Below are positions 52,968 through 61,669 of a stretch of DNA of 64,000 nt, one piece after another. The DNA comes from Bacillus sp. SJS (lineage in GTDB: Bacteria > Bacillota > Bacilli > Bacillales > Bacillaceae): contig NZ_JAQV02000003.1 of NCBI RefSeq assembly GCF_000732485.2, positions 124,001 through 188,000 of the forward strand, read 5' to 3'. The notes under the pieces are model-generated. The model was not told where the DNA came from. It saw nothing but the letters and a program-made list of their open reading frames with translations, and did no database searches. How positions within the stretch are numbered: position 1 is the stretch's first letter; each line of letters begins with the position of its first letter. The translations under genes and the position numbers were made by a program.

Positions 52968-53024
52968 GTCTCTCAGTCCTTTGTCTTATAAGTTAAGGAA
53001 ACCGCTTGCACAAATTTTCATTGA

Positions 53025-53231
53025 TTACCTTTCTCTTTTCTCCCGCTCGATCTGTGCTTCATGGCGAAGGATTAAAAGAGCCATCTGAAAAACCTGTGTT
53101 TCAATCAGTTTTGATTCATAAAGCTGCCTGACCTCATCTTCCATAAGTTCGAGATCAGCAACCCGGTCCCCGATATAAATAATTGTCCCGTACTTCTTTA
53201 AAAGCTGTCGGACATCATAAACTGTATTCAA
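53025..53231 (-). CDS. yqgQ: YqgQ family protein
   Basis: 68 residues, helical, with NTVYDVRQLLKKYG, IYIGDR and LYESKLIE, matching YqgQ. The start is UUG at 53231 with GAGGTGA upstream. The ATG at 53255 gives an N-terminal extension not found in the family. A three-helix DNA-binding-like fold is known for YqgQ, but its role is not. Followed by glcK. Confidence 0.88.
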   Translation of the reverse strand: MNTVYDVRQLLKKYGTIIYIGDRVADLELMEDEVRQLYESKLIETQVFQMALLILRHEAQIEREKRER

Positions 53232-53336
53232 GCCTTCACCTCGTTTAATGCACAAGTACGTCCATATATAAGGTATCGGAGAATGTTTGTGTAGTCAAGA
53301 AAAAAAAGCTTGAATTTATGCAGATACAAACCGTTC

Positions 53337-53365
53337 AAAAGGCTGCAGGAATCCCCGGCAGCCTT
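53337..53365 (-). terminator. gluP terminator
   Basis: AAGGCTGC (53339-53346) / GCAGCCTT (53358-53365), followed by TTT on the minus strand, just after the rhomboid gene stop. Confidence 0.8.
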
Positions 53366-53379
53366 ACAACTATAGCATG

Positions 53380-54543
53380 TTACCATCTTGAGTATCCGAA
53401 CGCAGCAAGAGAAACAGCGAGAACCAGTCCTGCTGCGGCAGCCAAGCCCTGTCTTGCCGATTTAGACTGGGAAGGCAGCTGCACAGCAAATGCTGCAGCC
53501 ATGCCGCCGATAAGTCCGCCTATGTGTCCTGCATTATCAATATTGGAGATTGTGAAACCTAAAGCAAGGTTGATGCCAATCACCACCAGGATGTTTGGTC
53601 CGATCGTACGCAAAAATAAATCGCGCTGAACGACGCCAAGATAAAGCAGAGCACCAAAGCAGCCGAAAATGGCTCCCGAAGCACCAGCTGAAATCGACGT
53701 ATTAAATGCAAAGCTTGCTAGAGTCCCCATAATTCCAGAAAAGAAATAAATCATTAAAAACCTGGCAGAGCCGAACATTTTCTCAACTGCTTCTCCAATG
53801 AAATAAAGCGCCATTGAGTTCATTAAAAGATGAATAAAGCCAATGTGAAGGAACATGGGCGTAATAAGCCTCCACCATTCACCTTCCATAATATAAGGAT
53901 TAAATTTAGCACCAAAGTTAACCAGCGTCTGATTATTTTGGCTCCCCCCTGCCAGCTCCATAAGAATAAACACAACGATTTGGATCGCAAGGAGTAATTT
54001 AGTAAATCTTGGTTTTCCATACTCAAACAGCTTTCTTTCCTGAGTTACCCGCGTGTTTTCTTTTTCTAACACCTTAAGCCTATACGAATGGAGCTCCTCG
54101 TAATCTGTAATTTCCGGGAGTTCTTTTTCCAGGCGGACAGAAAGCATATCCTCCATTGAAATCATTCCTTCAGACCTTTTTTCATCAGAAATAACCACAT
54201 TTTTAAGTACAATATTTCCACGGGAATAAGGCTTTTCGACAAGATGCTCCCACTCATCTACCGGAGCGTAAGCAGAAATATAGATGTTAAGAATGTTCAT
54301 GGATTTTCTTCCGGCATTTTTCCGGATTTCCTCAAACAAGTGCGCAGCGCGCTCCATATCCTGCTCCAGCCTATTTCCCCAATCTGCATCCATTCTTACA
54401 AATCGGACAAGCTGGAAATCAGCACTGCGCTGGCTCTCCAGCCACACTTCATTATGATCCTCTGCCATCGTCACAATGCGGTACTTACCGTCCAGCAGCT
54501 GACCGATGATACTCCAATAAAAAACATCCTGCTCTAGCGCCAT
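53380..54543 (-). CDS. gluP: Rhomboid intramembrane serine protease GluP/YqgP, without TPR tail
   Basis: 387 residues: an N-terminal cytoplasmic domain (about 1-175), then six to seven membrane helices of the rhomboid core with the catalytic Ser in GASGAIFG and His in NAGHIGGLIGG, plus WWRLITPMFLHIG. GGAGAGG precedes ATG 54543, so the frame to 54702 is excluded. B. subtilis YqgP is about 507 residues and ends with TPR repeats. Here the protein stops right after the last membrane helix (AAFGYSRW). In B. subtilis it cleaves the magnesium transporter MgtE. Confidence 0.93.
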   Translation of the reverse strand: MALEQDVFYWSIIGQLLDGKYRIVTMAEDHNEVWLESQRSADFQLVRFVRMDADWGNRLEQDMERAAHLFEEIRKNAGRKSMNILNIYISAYAPVDEWEHLVEKPYSRGNIVLKNVVISDEKRSEGMISMEDMLSVRLEKELPEITDYEELHSYRLKVLEKENTRVTQERKLFEYGKPRFTKLLLAIQIVVFILMELAGGSQNNQTLVNFGAKFNPYIMEGEWWRLITPMFLHIGFIHLLMNSMALYFIGEAVEKMFGSARFLMIYFFSGIMGTLASFAFNTSISAGASGAIFGCFGALLYLGVVQRDLFLRTIGPNILVVIGINLALGFTISNIDNAGHIGGLIGGMAAAFAVQLPSQSKSARQGLAAAAGLVLAVSLAAFGYSRW

Positions 54544-54883
54544 TGCAACCTCTCCAGATCCCATTTTTGTTATGGATATTATATCAGGACATTCCTTCAA
54601 ATAGAAAGGGTTAACACTTGTTTTCAAGCAAAGTACGAAGATCAGCCGAATCAAACGAATCCATAGCGAGTCATTTTTTAATTCCTTAAATAAAAAAAGC
54701 ATCAGATGAAATTCTGATACCGATTCTTTGTGCTATGAATGTGGTTGATTTACGTTTCAAAATACTTGCTTCCAGGGCATTGCAGGCAAATGCGGACCCT
54801 TCCCATGCACACCGCCTGGGGGGTCTCGCACTTAATTGCACTAAAGTGCCTAAACCTTCTTTATAATAACAGTCTCAAACATT
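54544..54883. other. Gap between yqgO and gluP
   Basis: 340 bp without a gene. It contains the yqgO-side terminator at 54692-54720 and, at about 54832-54853, a hairpin GCACTT / AAGTGC next to a run of G. The gluP promoter should lie between 54570 and 54690 on the minus strand. Confidence 0.4.
54692..54720 (-). terminator. Terminator downstream of yqgO
   Basis: On the minus strand GTATCAG pairs imperfectly with CTGATGC, followed by T7 (54698-54692). Confidence 0.7.
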
Positions 54884-55060
54884 TTAAAAGAATGCTTTGT
54901 GCAGAAACTTATCTCTTACAAATGGAATTCTTAAGGAAAGCCGGATGAAAAATGCGCGCATTGCCTGGTTTCCGAGAATGAGGTTCAGTATACGGTATCT
55001 GGATTGAAATAAAAGATAACCTCCAAACAAAACAAGCAGGTAGCCTATTAATCGGTTCAT
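54884..55060 (-). CDS. yqgO: YqgO-like small protein
   Basis: 58 residues starting MNRLIGYLLVLFGGYLLFQS and ending VRDKFLHKAFF: one N-terminal membrane helix and a basic amphipathic C-terminus. AGGAGGG lies 7 nt before ATG 55060. A B. subtilis gene of this size and position, yqgO, lies next to yqgP. The ORF is short but has an excellent ribosome site and typical membrane-protein composition. Function unknown. Confidence 0.75.
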   Translation of the reverse strand: MNRLIGYLLVLFGGYLLFQSRYRILNLILGNQAMRAFFIRLSLRIPFVRDKFLHKAFF

Positions 55061-55139
55061 AAAAATCCCTCCTGCTCATACTGTTTGCCACGATTCCTAA
55101 TTTTATCCGCATCTGGGGTTTTTTTAGCCAGGCTGTCGT

Positions 55140-55931
55140 TTAGAGCAGGATAACTACTCCTGCTGACAAAGCAGCTGCCATACATATGGAGATCATATTC
55201 ACCACATCATTATTAAAAAATGAGTATCCTTGAACGACACGGCCTTTTACTCCGCAATGGATTTTCTTTTCCGTTACCTCTTTGCATACAGGACATTCGT
55301 ACTTTACTTGTACAGTCCCTCCCAGCAGCGTATCCGCAAGGTTTCCACCAAAACCAATCAGCGCAATCATTACTCCCCACTGCCAGTCCAGATTAAAAAC
55401 AAAAACAGAAAGAATAGCGATAAAACCAGCGCCTGCTGCTGCTGCTGCGGTACCTAATAATGAGACTGCTCCGGACGTTCCCCGAACTGTCTTCTTTAGA
55501 GACAGCAGCATGCGGGGAGCTTTTTTGCTAAGTGTGCCAATTTCAGATGCCCATGTATCTGAATTTGCTGCAGCAATCGATGTACAAAAAACAGCCGTCC
55601 ATAGATCTGCTCCGGTCAGCCAGAACAAAAAACTGGCAATCGAGGAAATGCCTCCATTTGCAATTACCTGGACAGAATCCCGGCGATCACCCTTTTCCAG
55701 CATTTCATCCAGCACTTTCTTCTTATTCCGCTTATATTTACTTAGCAGACTGGAACTGGCGAAAAATGCTCCAAGCAAAAAAAGTCCATGAAAGCCATAC
55801 CCAAGATAAATTAACAGTCCAGTCAGACCTGCAGCCGCTGCTCCGCTTAAAGTCAAAGACTTGATTTTCCATCCTGCCAGTGAAATCAATCCAATTAATA
55901 AAAGTCCTAGAATATGTATGGGATTACTCAC
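55140..55931 (-). CDS. DUF92 family integral membrane protein
   Basis: 263 residues with six to seven membrane helices and DUF92 signatures: KRGDRRDSVQVIANGG-type motif (here EKGDRRDSVQVIANGG), AAANSDTWASEIG, VRGTSGAVSLLGT and FGGNLADTLLGG. A CPVC...HC loop near 215 may bind zinc. Plant and cyanobacterial members include phytol/phytyl-phosphate kinases, so a prenyl-alcohol phosphate substrate is possible. It overlaps yqgN by 8 nt. Confidence 0.85.
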   Translation of the reverse strand: MSNPIHILGLLLIGLISLAGWKIKSLTLSGAAAAGLTGLLIYLGYGFHGLFLLGAFFASSSLLSKYKRNKKKVLDEMLEKGDRRDSVQVIANGGISSIASFLFWLTGADLWTAVFCTSIAAANSDTWASEIGTLSKKAPRMLLSLKKTVRGTSGAVSLLGTAAAAAGAGFIAILSVFVFNLDWQWGVMIALIGFGGNLADTLLGGTVQVKYECPVCKEVTEKKIHCGVKGRVVQGYSFFNNDVVNMISICMAAALSAGVVILL

Positions 55932-56499
55932 GGCAATGAAGCACCTCTTTTTCAGTTATGATCCATTTAACTGGAACATCAAAAATTTCGGAAGGAACCA
56001 AAGGTAGAACCTGACAGGAAAAGGCAAGCGACACTGTGTCGCTGGTGAAATTTTGCAAGTAACGGTCATAATATCCTCCGCCGTAGCCAATTCGATAGCC
56101 TCTGCTGTCAAAGCATAGACCTGGTACGACCATCACATCCACGTCACATTTCTCTACTGGATCCGTCATACTCGGAATAGGCTCTTGCAGCCCGTAATAG
56201 ACCGTTTCAAGCTGGTTAAATGATGTAATCACCCTGAATTCCATCTCTTTTTCCAGCGGAAAACATTTTGGAACCGCCATTCGTTTTCCCTCTTTCCAGC
56301 CTTTTTCAATGATGCTCCTTGTATTCGCTTCCCTATTTTGTGAAATCGTTAACCCGATTGTTTTGGCTTTTTTCCATAGGGGGGATTGCAGTAATTGCTG
56401 TTCGATTAATTGAGAGTACTCATGGTACTGAACATCGTCCATTTTCTGAAGCTGGATTTTCATCTGCTCCCGCAAATTTGTTTTCTTCATTCTACTCAC
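55924..56499 (-). CDS. yqgN: 5-formyltetrahydrofolate cyclo-ligase
   Basis: 191 residues. Converts 5-formyl-THF to 5,10-methenyl-THF with ATP. Signatures are VPGLCFDSRGYRIGYGGGYYDRYL in two parts (GYGGGYYDR is the nucleotide loop) and an N-terminal basic region. It fits with the folate-linked glycine cleavage system elsewhere in the window. Located between rpmG and yqgO/gluP as in B. subtilis. Confidence 0.94.
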   Translation of the reverse strand: MSRMKKTNLREQMKIQLQKMDDVQYHEYSQLIEQQLLQSPLWKKAKTIGLTISQNREANTRSIIEKGWKEGKRMAVPKCFPLEKEMEFRVITSFNQLETVYYGLQEPIPSMTDPVEKCDVDVMVVPGLCFDSRGYRIGYGGGYYDRYLQNFTSDTVSLAFSCQVLPLVPSEIFDVPVKWIITEKEVLHCRE

Positions 56500-56569
56500 C
56501 GCTTTTATATGTACTTATTCTATTATATATTCAAGCTTTTACATTCACAGTAAAAATCCAATAAAAAAA

Positions 56570-56592
56570 CAGCAGGAATTAATCCCCTGCTG
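56570..56592 (-). terminator. rpmG terminator
   Basis: CAGCAGG (56570-56576) / CCTGCTG (56586-56592) followed on the minus strand by T7, next to the rpmG stop. Confidence 0.85.
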
Positions 56593-56593
56593 C

Positions 56594-56743
56594 TTACTTT
56601 GTTTCGCGGTGCACTGTCATTTTTTTCTCTCTGGAGCAATATTTTTTAAGCTCCATACGATCCGGGTTATTACGTTTATTCTTTTTAGAGATATAGTTAC
56701 GCTCACCACAGTCAGTGCAAGCAAGTGTAATATTCACACGCAT
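56594..56743 (-). CDS. rpmGA: Ribosomal protein bL33
   Basis: 49 residues: [20 protein letters not shown] through [11 protein letters not shown] to TVHRETK. Three cysteines are visible (9, 12, 36), and the fourth zinc position is Glu39, so zinc binding is uncertain. GGAGGGATAATC precedes the ATG. Position beside yqgN is conserved in Bacillus. A short gene but unmistakable. Confidence 0.96.
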   Translation of the reverse strand: MRVNITLACTDCGERNYISKKNKRNNPDRMELKKYCSREKKMTVHRETK

Positions 56744-56828
56744 GATTATCCCTCCAAACTGTTCAATCGTTAAATCTAATCAGACTTTAACATCATACCA
56801 CTGAAGATCAAAAAATTCCACTTAATTT

Positions 56829-59036
56829 TTATTTTTGAAAGTGTTTTATTTTTTTTGAATAAACCTCATTTGTTTTCAATGCTTCTTCAGGCCGCTGATC
56901 CATTGTAATGATAGATAAAACAGATTCATTCTTCAAGGAAGCGATTCTGGTCCAATTGCCTTCGCCGTGGTGAATATTAATTCCTTCAGATAGTCTGATC
57001 CGGTCAAACTCTTCATCTGAAATTAAACGGCTCAGTACCCTGCTTTCATGCCCGGAGCGGCAGGATACATGCTGGCAGGCGGCTTTAGAATAAAGGCATA
57101 GCTTTTCTTTGTGCAAGGAGTCCTCTTCTATTTCTTTTAGCAGGGATGCGAGCAGCTGTATCGGGGTCTCCACTTCAGACAGCTTAAAGCGGTGATTAAA
57201 GATTTCGCTTATGATTGAGGGAGTGATCGGCAAATCTCCATGTGCTCCTTTTAATTCCAATGTTTGTTCCCGCTCATTCAGCCGAAAAATCAAAGCCGGC
57301 CCTTTACTAAAATCTGCAGGTTCTAATTTTACAATGAAAGATTCCTCCATCAAATCCCGGTAGAACCGATAGGAAAGGGAATCCATTTCTAAACCGTAAC
57401 TCGGCCCCGAACTTGAGCCCTCCCCAATTCCCTCAGACCGAAGAGAGTGATCATGTTCTTTTGCCAAGCCGGAGATTCTTGTTTTCGTGCCGGTGATTTT
57501 ACTTGAAACGAGTGTAGCTTTGGAATAATGCGATTCAATCGACTTTTCCATTTCTGCAGGCAGGACCTGCCCTGCTCCATCGAATAGCAAAATGCTGCAT
57601 ACTTGACCTGCAGAGAATGCATATGCACCCATGCGGTGAAATTTATAGCATCCATACCTAAGCGCAGATGGTGGAACCGGATCTTCTTCTAAGTATATCG
57701 GGCAGCCAAACGATCGTAAGGAATCAGTAAAGAGATTGGTTACTAAAGCAGAAAGGGCACTGCCGTCACTTGCTGCAATTACACCGGTTTTTCCGCATGC
57801 AGCTGAGAACGCCTGTGCCAGTTTAACTGCTTTTATCGTCCCGCCTTCTTCCATGGAAAAATCAATGCGTCCTTTTGAGCAAAAAACCTCTTTTTCCGGA
57901 AAGTATTTCGCAGAAAAGGTATCTTCTAGATGTGTTCCTTTAGCAACCCTGGTTGCCGGCCACACCCTCACGTGCTCCTTGACCACATTTTCCCCCTCCA
58001 TCACTACATTTTCCCCTAAAACCGAGCCGTTATTGAGTACACTAAAAGCTTTTATTTCACAAAAGCTTCCCAAAACAGAACCGATGACATGAGTACAGGA
58101 GTGAATTTTCTGATGACTCCAGCAAATGGATCCTTCAATGCGGGAACCTGCTGCAATATGAGAACCCTCGCCTATCGCTGTATATGGACCGATTTTACAT
58201 CCCTTCTCTATAATCGTGCCTTTTCCAATTAATAAAGGCCCTTCTAAAACCGTACCTTTCTCAATGACGGCTCCCTCTCCTATACAAATTTTATTCTTTG
58301 AATCAGTATTCAGGAGACATTTAGGAGACAGATCAACAATCCCGTCGAGCAAGTCAAACTGAGCTGCCTTGTAATCGGAGTGAGATCCAATGTCAGACCA
58401 ATACCCTTTCGCTTTGAACATGTGAATTCCTCTTTCAAGGAGAAGAGGAAGAATATCTTTACAAATGTCCTGTGGTTCATCACTTGAGATGTAATGAAAG
58501 ACATCAGGTTCAAATATATACATTCCAGCATTGATGTATTCGCTATACACCTCTGTTCGATATGGCTTTTCCATGAAATTTAGAATACGTCCGGAGGAAT
58601 GGGTAATCATGCTTCCATATTCACCTGTCTGACTTTTGCAGACGCCAAAAACCGTGCCGATGCAGTCTGAACTTTTATGTGATTGGATGGCAGCATGCAA
58701 ATCAAAATTTGAAATTGTATCCCCGCTCACAACTAAAAAGGCTTCATTCAGCAAATGCTCTCCTAATTGCAAACAGCCTGCCGTACCTAACGGAGTTTTT
58801 TCCTTTAAATAAGTAATTTTGACTCCAAATTCTTCCCCATCTCCAAAATGCTCTTCTATGACACTGCTTTTCCAGCATAAAGCCATTAAAATATCGGTTA
58901 CTCCATACTGTTGCAAATACTCAACAACATATTCGAGAACAGGTTTATTCAGTAAAGGAACCATCGGTTTAGGCAATCTTGATGTCAGGGGCTGCAGCCT
59001 TGTGCCCATTCCGCCTGCCAGAATAACTGCTTTCAT
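56829..59036 (-). CDS. Sugar-1-phosphate nucleotidyltransferase fused to a degenerate phosphomannomutase domain
   Basis: 735 residues. Residues 1-235 are a nucleotidyltransferase with LAGGMGTRLQPLT, LPKPMVP, VVSGDTISNF and INAGMYIFE, all intact. Residues about 250-375 are a left-handed beta-helix of hexapeptide repeats. The rest follows the phosphohexomutase layout, but its hallmarks are missing: TASHNP reads as an FSAG region, DGDADR as RLNEREQ, and the phosphate loop SGTEP as SLKNES. AAGGAGG is 5 nt before ATG 59036. It probably makes GDP-mannose or a similar sugar nucleotide for the adjacent glycosyltransferase, with the mutase-like part regulatory. Confidence 0.85.
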   Translation of the reverse strand: MKAVILAGGMGTRLQPLTSRLPKPMVPLLNKPVLEYVVEYLQQYGVTDILMALCWKSSVIEEHFGDGEEFGVKITYLKEKTPLGTAGCLQLGEHLLNEAFLVVSGDTISNFDLHAAIQSHKSSDCIGTVFGVCKSQTGEYGSMITHSSGRILNFMEKPYRTEVYSEYINAGMYIFEPDVFHYISSDEPQDICKDILPLLLERGIHMFKAKGYWSDIGSHSDYKAAQFDLLDGIVDLSPKCLLNTDSKNKICIGEGAVIEKGTVLEGPLLIGKGTIIEKGCKIGPYTAIGEGSHIAAGSRIEGSICWSHQKIHSCTHVIGSVLGSFCEIKAFSVLNNGSVLGENVVMEGENVVKEHVRVWPATRVAKGTHLEDTFSAKYFPEKEVFCSKGRIDFSMEEGGTIKAVKLAQAFSAACGKTGVIAASDGSALSALVTNLFTDSLRSFGCPIYLEEDPVPPSALRYGCYKFHRMGAYAFSAGQVCSILLFDGAGQVLPAEMEKSIESHYSKATLVSSKITGTKTRISGLAKEHDHSLRSEGIGEGSSSGPSYGLEMDSLSYRFYRDLMEESFIVKLEPADFSKGPALIFRLNEREQTLELKGAHGDLPITPSIISEIFNHRFKLSEVETPIQLLASLLKEIEEDSLHKEKLCLYSKAACQHVSCRSGHESRVLSRLISDEEFDRIRLSEGINIHHGEGNWTRIASLKNESVLSIITMDQRPEEALKTNEVYSKKIKHFQK

Positions 59037-59052
59037 ATGAACCTCCTTCCTT

Positions 59053-60207
59053 TCACATGTGCTGCATTGATTTCTTATATATGTGGATTGTCTTTTCAGC
59101 TGCAGAGCTCCAGCTATATTTTTTTGATTCATTGTGTGCTTTTACACTAATGGCTGCTGCTTTTTCTGGAAATTTTAATAGTTCCAGAAGCGAACGCGTT
59201 AAATCTTCAATATGGGAGCTTTTATATATCAAACCGCTCTCATTGTGCACAACCATCTCAGGAAGCCCTCCCGCATCGGAAACGACTAGAGGCTTCCCTG
59301 CCGACATAAGTTCCAGGGCGGCCAAGCCAAAGGGTTCATAAAGGCTTGGTATGCATGCTGCAGCTGCATATTGTATATATCTATTCCGTTCCTCCCCCTT
59401 TATAAAACCCGGAAATATGACATCCTTTTGAATACCCAAAGATTCTGCGAGTGCTTCGTACTTTTCTTTACCCGGACCTTCCCCGGCAATGACCAGCTTT
59501 AAAGCGGGGAGCTCGCTTTTTATCATTGAAAAAGCCACGAGTAAGTCCTCAAATCCTTTTTCAGGCACGAAGCGGCCCATGGAAAAGATGTATGGATATG
59601 CAGCAGGATTTCCCAATGAACTTTTTGAAAATGGTGCCGCCCCGTTATGGATTACAGTTATTTTTTCGGCATCTGCTTTTTGAGAAAGAATTTCTCGCTT
59701 CATATAATTACTGCAGACAATTAGCTCATCAGCTTCTTGTAAAAGCTTCTTTTCCATTTCATGGATCATTTTTTCAGCGGGAGTTTTCAAGCTCTTTTTT
59801 CTGCCGGTTTCCATGGAGTGGATGGTAGCAATTAGAGGGATTCTGTACATTTTTTTAGCATAAATAGCCGCTCCGGCTGTCAGCCAGTCATGGGCATGTA
59901 CAAGGCTGAATGATTGATGAAGGGATTGGATCGCTTTAATCCAGGTTAAGTTAATATTCATCATCCATTCGTAGGAATTATCGTATGCCTCATTCTGTAA
60001 CTGTGGACGGTATATCGTAAAGGAGTCTTGCCTTTCGTATTCTGGCTCATGCATTCCTTCAGGTATCGTAACTAACAATCCATGAATCTCAGCGGAGGAA
60101 AGCTCTTGTGTTAAATGGGATACATGCGTTCCCAGTCCTCCCCATATTTTTGGAGGGTATTCTGTTGAAAACATCAGGATGGGTGAATTTTCTGCGAGTG
60201 GTTTCAT
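59053..60207 (-). CDS. GT4-family glycosyltransferase (glycogen-synthase-like N-terminus)
   Basis: 384 residues, GT-B fold. N-terminal FSTEYPPKIWGGLGTHVSHLTQEL resembles starch/glycogen-synthase-type GT4 enzymes. VHAHDWLTAGA and TIHSMETGR follow. The donor site is GRFVPEKGFEDLL and SLYEPFGLAALELMSAGKPLVVS. The ATG at 60207 lies 4 nt after the stop of the preceding gene, so translation is coupled. In B. subtilis yqgM, a glycosyltransferase gene, is at this place. Confidence 0.85.
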   Translation of the reverse strand: MKPLAENSPILMFSTEYPPKIWGGLGTHVSHLTQELSSAEIHGLLVTIPEGMHEPEYERQDSFTIYRPQLQNEAYDNSYEWMMNINLTWIKAIQSLHQSFSLVHAHDWLTAGAAIYAKKMYRIPLIATIHSMETGRKKSLKTPAEKMIHEMEKKLLQEADELIVCSNYMKREILSQKADAEKITVIHNGAAPFSKSSLGNPAAYPYIFSMGRFVPEKGFEDLLVAFSMIKSELPALKLVIAGEGPGKEKYEALAESLGIQKDVIFPGFIKGEERNRYIQYAAAACIPSLYEPFGLAALELMSAGKPLVVSDAGGLPEMVVHNESGLIYKSSHIEDLTRSLLELLKFPEKAAAISVKAHNESKKYSWSSAAEKTIHIYKKSMQHM

Positions 60208-60211
60208 TGCG

Positions 60212-60628
60212 TTATTTCCATTCTCCATAATCAGTATAGGCGGAAAAATAAGTCTGAAACGAATCAATCGTCTTTTTAGAAAGATCGAAGGAGAGATCTG
60301 GTGTTTTAGCTGCAGCCAGCATCATGTTGGAGGAATTAAAAAACAGTAATTTTAATTGAAAAGCATGGAAGCCAGACTTTGTATAAAGCTTCATCTTCCC
60401 TGATGAGGAATAAATCGGATAGTCATAGCAGACAGGCTCAATAGAACCATTAGCATATAAAGAAAGTCTCATTATTTTGTATAGGCTCTCATAATCCTCA
60501 TGCATAAGAATGGGAGAGGCTCGTTGTGTGACCTCCGAAACATGCCATTCGGTGATCAGCAGGGCTGATATTTGTTTTGCCTTTATCCAATCTGTATCTG
60601 AAGAATCTTGAGCCCGTTCGAAATACAA
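60212..60628 (-). CDS. Hypothetical protein upstream of the glycosyltransferase
   Basis: 138 residues from a UUG start at 60628, with GAGGAA 8 nt upstream. No family recognised. It looks like a compact alpha/beta protein: DWIKAKQISALLITEWHVSE, then SLYKIMRLSLYANG, KMKLYTKSGFHAFQLKLLFFN, ending TDYGEWK. It is adjacent to and coupled with the glycosyltransferase gene, so a role in the same glycan pathway is likely. It might be truncated at the N-terminus. Confidence 0.6.
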   Translation of the reverse strand: MYFERAQDSSDTDWIKAKQISALLITEWHVSEVTQRASPILMHEDYESLYKIMRLSLYANGSIEPVCYDYPIYSSSGKMKLYTKSGFHAFQLKLLFFNSSNMMLAAAKTPDLSFDLSKKTIDSFQTYFSAYTDYGEWK

Positions 60629-60813
60629 TCCGTTTCTTCCTCATTTCTTTATTTTTCTTTATCATAATGTAAATTTCACTATGGTACAACTCTAGGAAGG
60701 AGAACATGTGAAATTTAACGAAAATCCTATAATTTATAGGAAAAACCATTAAAAAATTCGACAAACTATGATATAAAGAATAAGTGAAAACTTTAATAGA
60801 AGGTGAAAATTAA

Positions 60814-61164
60814 ATGGAAATAGTCATCGTGGTATTGCTGGTCGCAGCGATTGCCTTATTGGTGTATTCGTTTACGAAGAAGGATAAGGTTCAGGAAATC
60901 GAAAAGGATCTGGATCAGCTTCAGCTATCAGCCATGCAGGAGATTTACAAGCTTAAGAAGAAAATTAAAGTCTTGGAAGAGGAAATTTTACAGGATGACA
61001 TTCAGTCGCTGTCTCAGGAAGAGCAGCTAGACTATCATATTGAGAAAAAGGTCGTAGCGAAGTATAAGCATGGGATGACGGTTGATGCCATTGCAAAATC
61101 AGAAAATATTTCTGTTAAACAGGTTCAGGCCATCATCAAGCGAAACGAGAGGATCCTAACATGA
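60814..61164 (+). CDS. yqzD: YqzD-like membrane-anchored protein
   Basis: 116 residues: an N-terminal membrane helix (about 2-20), a coiled-coil (about 25-75, KDLDQLQLSAMQEIYKLKKK...) and a C-terminal helix-turn-helix-like motif HGMTVDAIAKSENISVKQVQAIIKR. It overlaps yqzC by 4 nt and lies beside the pst genes, as in B. subtilis. Function unknown. Confidence 0.85.
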   Translation: MEIVIVVLLVAAIALLVYSFTKKDKVQEIEKDLDQLQLSAMQEIYKLKKKIKVLEEEILQDDIQSLSQEEQLDYHIEKKVVAKYKHGMTVDAIAKSENISVKQVQAIIKRNERILT

Positions 61165-61634
61165 GCAGAAAAGGCATCCAAGCATTCTCCGCCGGAATCA
61201 TCACTGCTACCGTTATCCTTTCCATTTCTTATTTTCTTACACCTAAAGAGTCAGCCGAATCTGAAAAAGCAACAGAAGAGCAAGTAACTGCCTATCTGGC
61301 AAGTGAAGGCCAGGTATCTGTTCCAAGGGATACATACGAAACCCTTGTCAAAACGAAAGAGGAATCTGTATCGGCATCCAGCAAAAAGGAAGAGACACCA
61401 CCAAAAAAGGAAAGCCCTTTAAAACAGGAAACTTTCCGATTCTTTATTTATGAAGGAACAAGTACTGCTGAAATTGCCCAAGAGCTGGAACGAGGAAAAG
61501 TGGTCAAATCTGCTAATGAATTTGCGGATTACCTGATAAAAACAGATCTGCATACAAAGGTTCGTCAGGGCGGATATAAACTCCCTACTGGGTTAAGCAA
61601 CGAAGAGGCAGCAAAATATCTCATTAAGCAATAA
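61161..61634 (+). CDS. yqzC: YqzC-like protein with MltG-type N-domain similarity
   Basis: 157 residues: a membrane anchor (about 7-26), a low-complexity Glu/Lys/Ser/Pro linker (to about 90), then FFIYEGTSTAEIAQELERGKVV...LPTGLSNEEAAKYLI, which resembles the LysM-like N-terminal subdomain of MltG/YceG but without the catalytic domain. Co-translated with yqzD. An extracytoplasmic cell-wall role is possible. Confidence 0.85.
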   Translation: MSRKGIQAFSAGIITATVILSISYFLTPKESAESEKATEEQVTAYLASEGQVSVPRDTYETLVKTKEESVSASSKKEETPPKKESPLKQETFRFFIYEGTSTAEIAQELERGKVVKSANEFADYLIKTDLHTKVRQGGYKLPTGLSNEEAAKYLIKQ

Positions 61635-61669
61635 CAAAAACTCCGCTGACAATCAGCGGAGTTTTTGTT
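61633..61669. terminator. Bidirectional terminator between yqzC and phoU
   Basis: A perfect 17-bp stem, AACAAAAACTCCGCTGA (61633-61649) with its complement at 61653-61669 around a 3-nt loop. Confidence 0.92.

Noticed and set aside
55282-55791. 169-codon plus-strand ORF
   Set aside because: Fully antisense to the DUF92 gene, with low-complexity Pro/Ala/Ser composition.
60498-60764. 88-codon minus-strand ORF upstream of the hypothetical gene
   Set aside because: Overlaps the better-supported frame 60212-60628, with Lys/Arg-rich start and no continuation.
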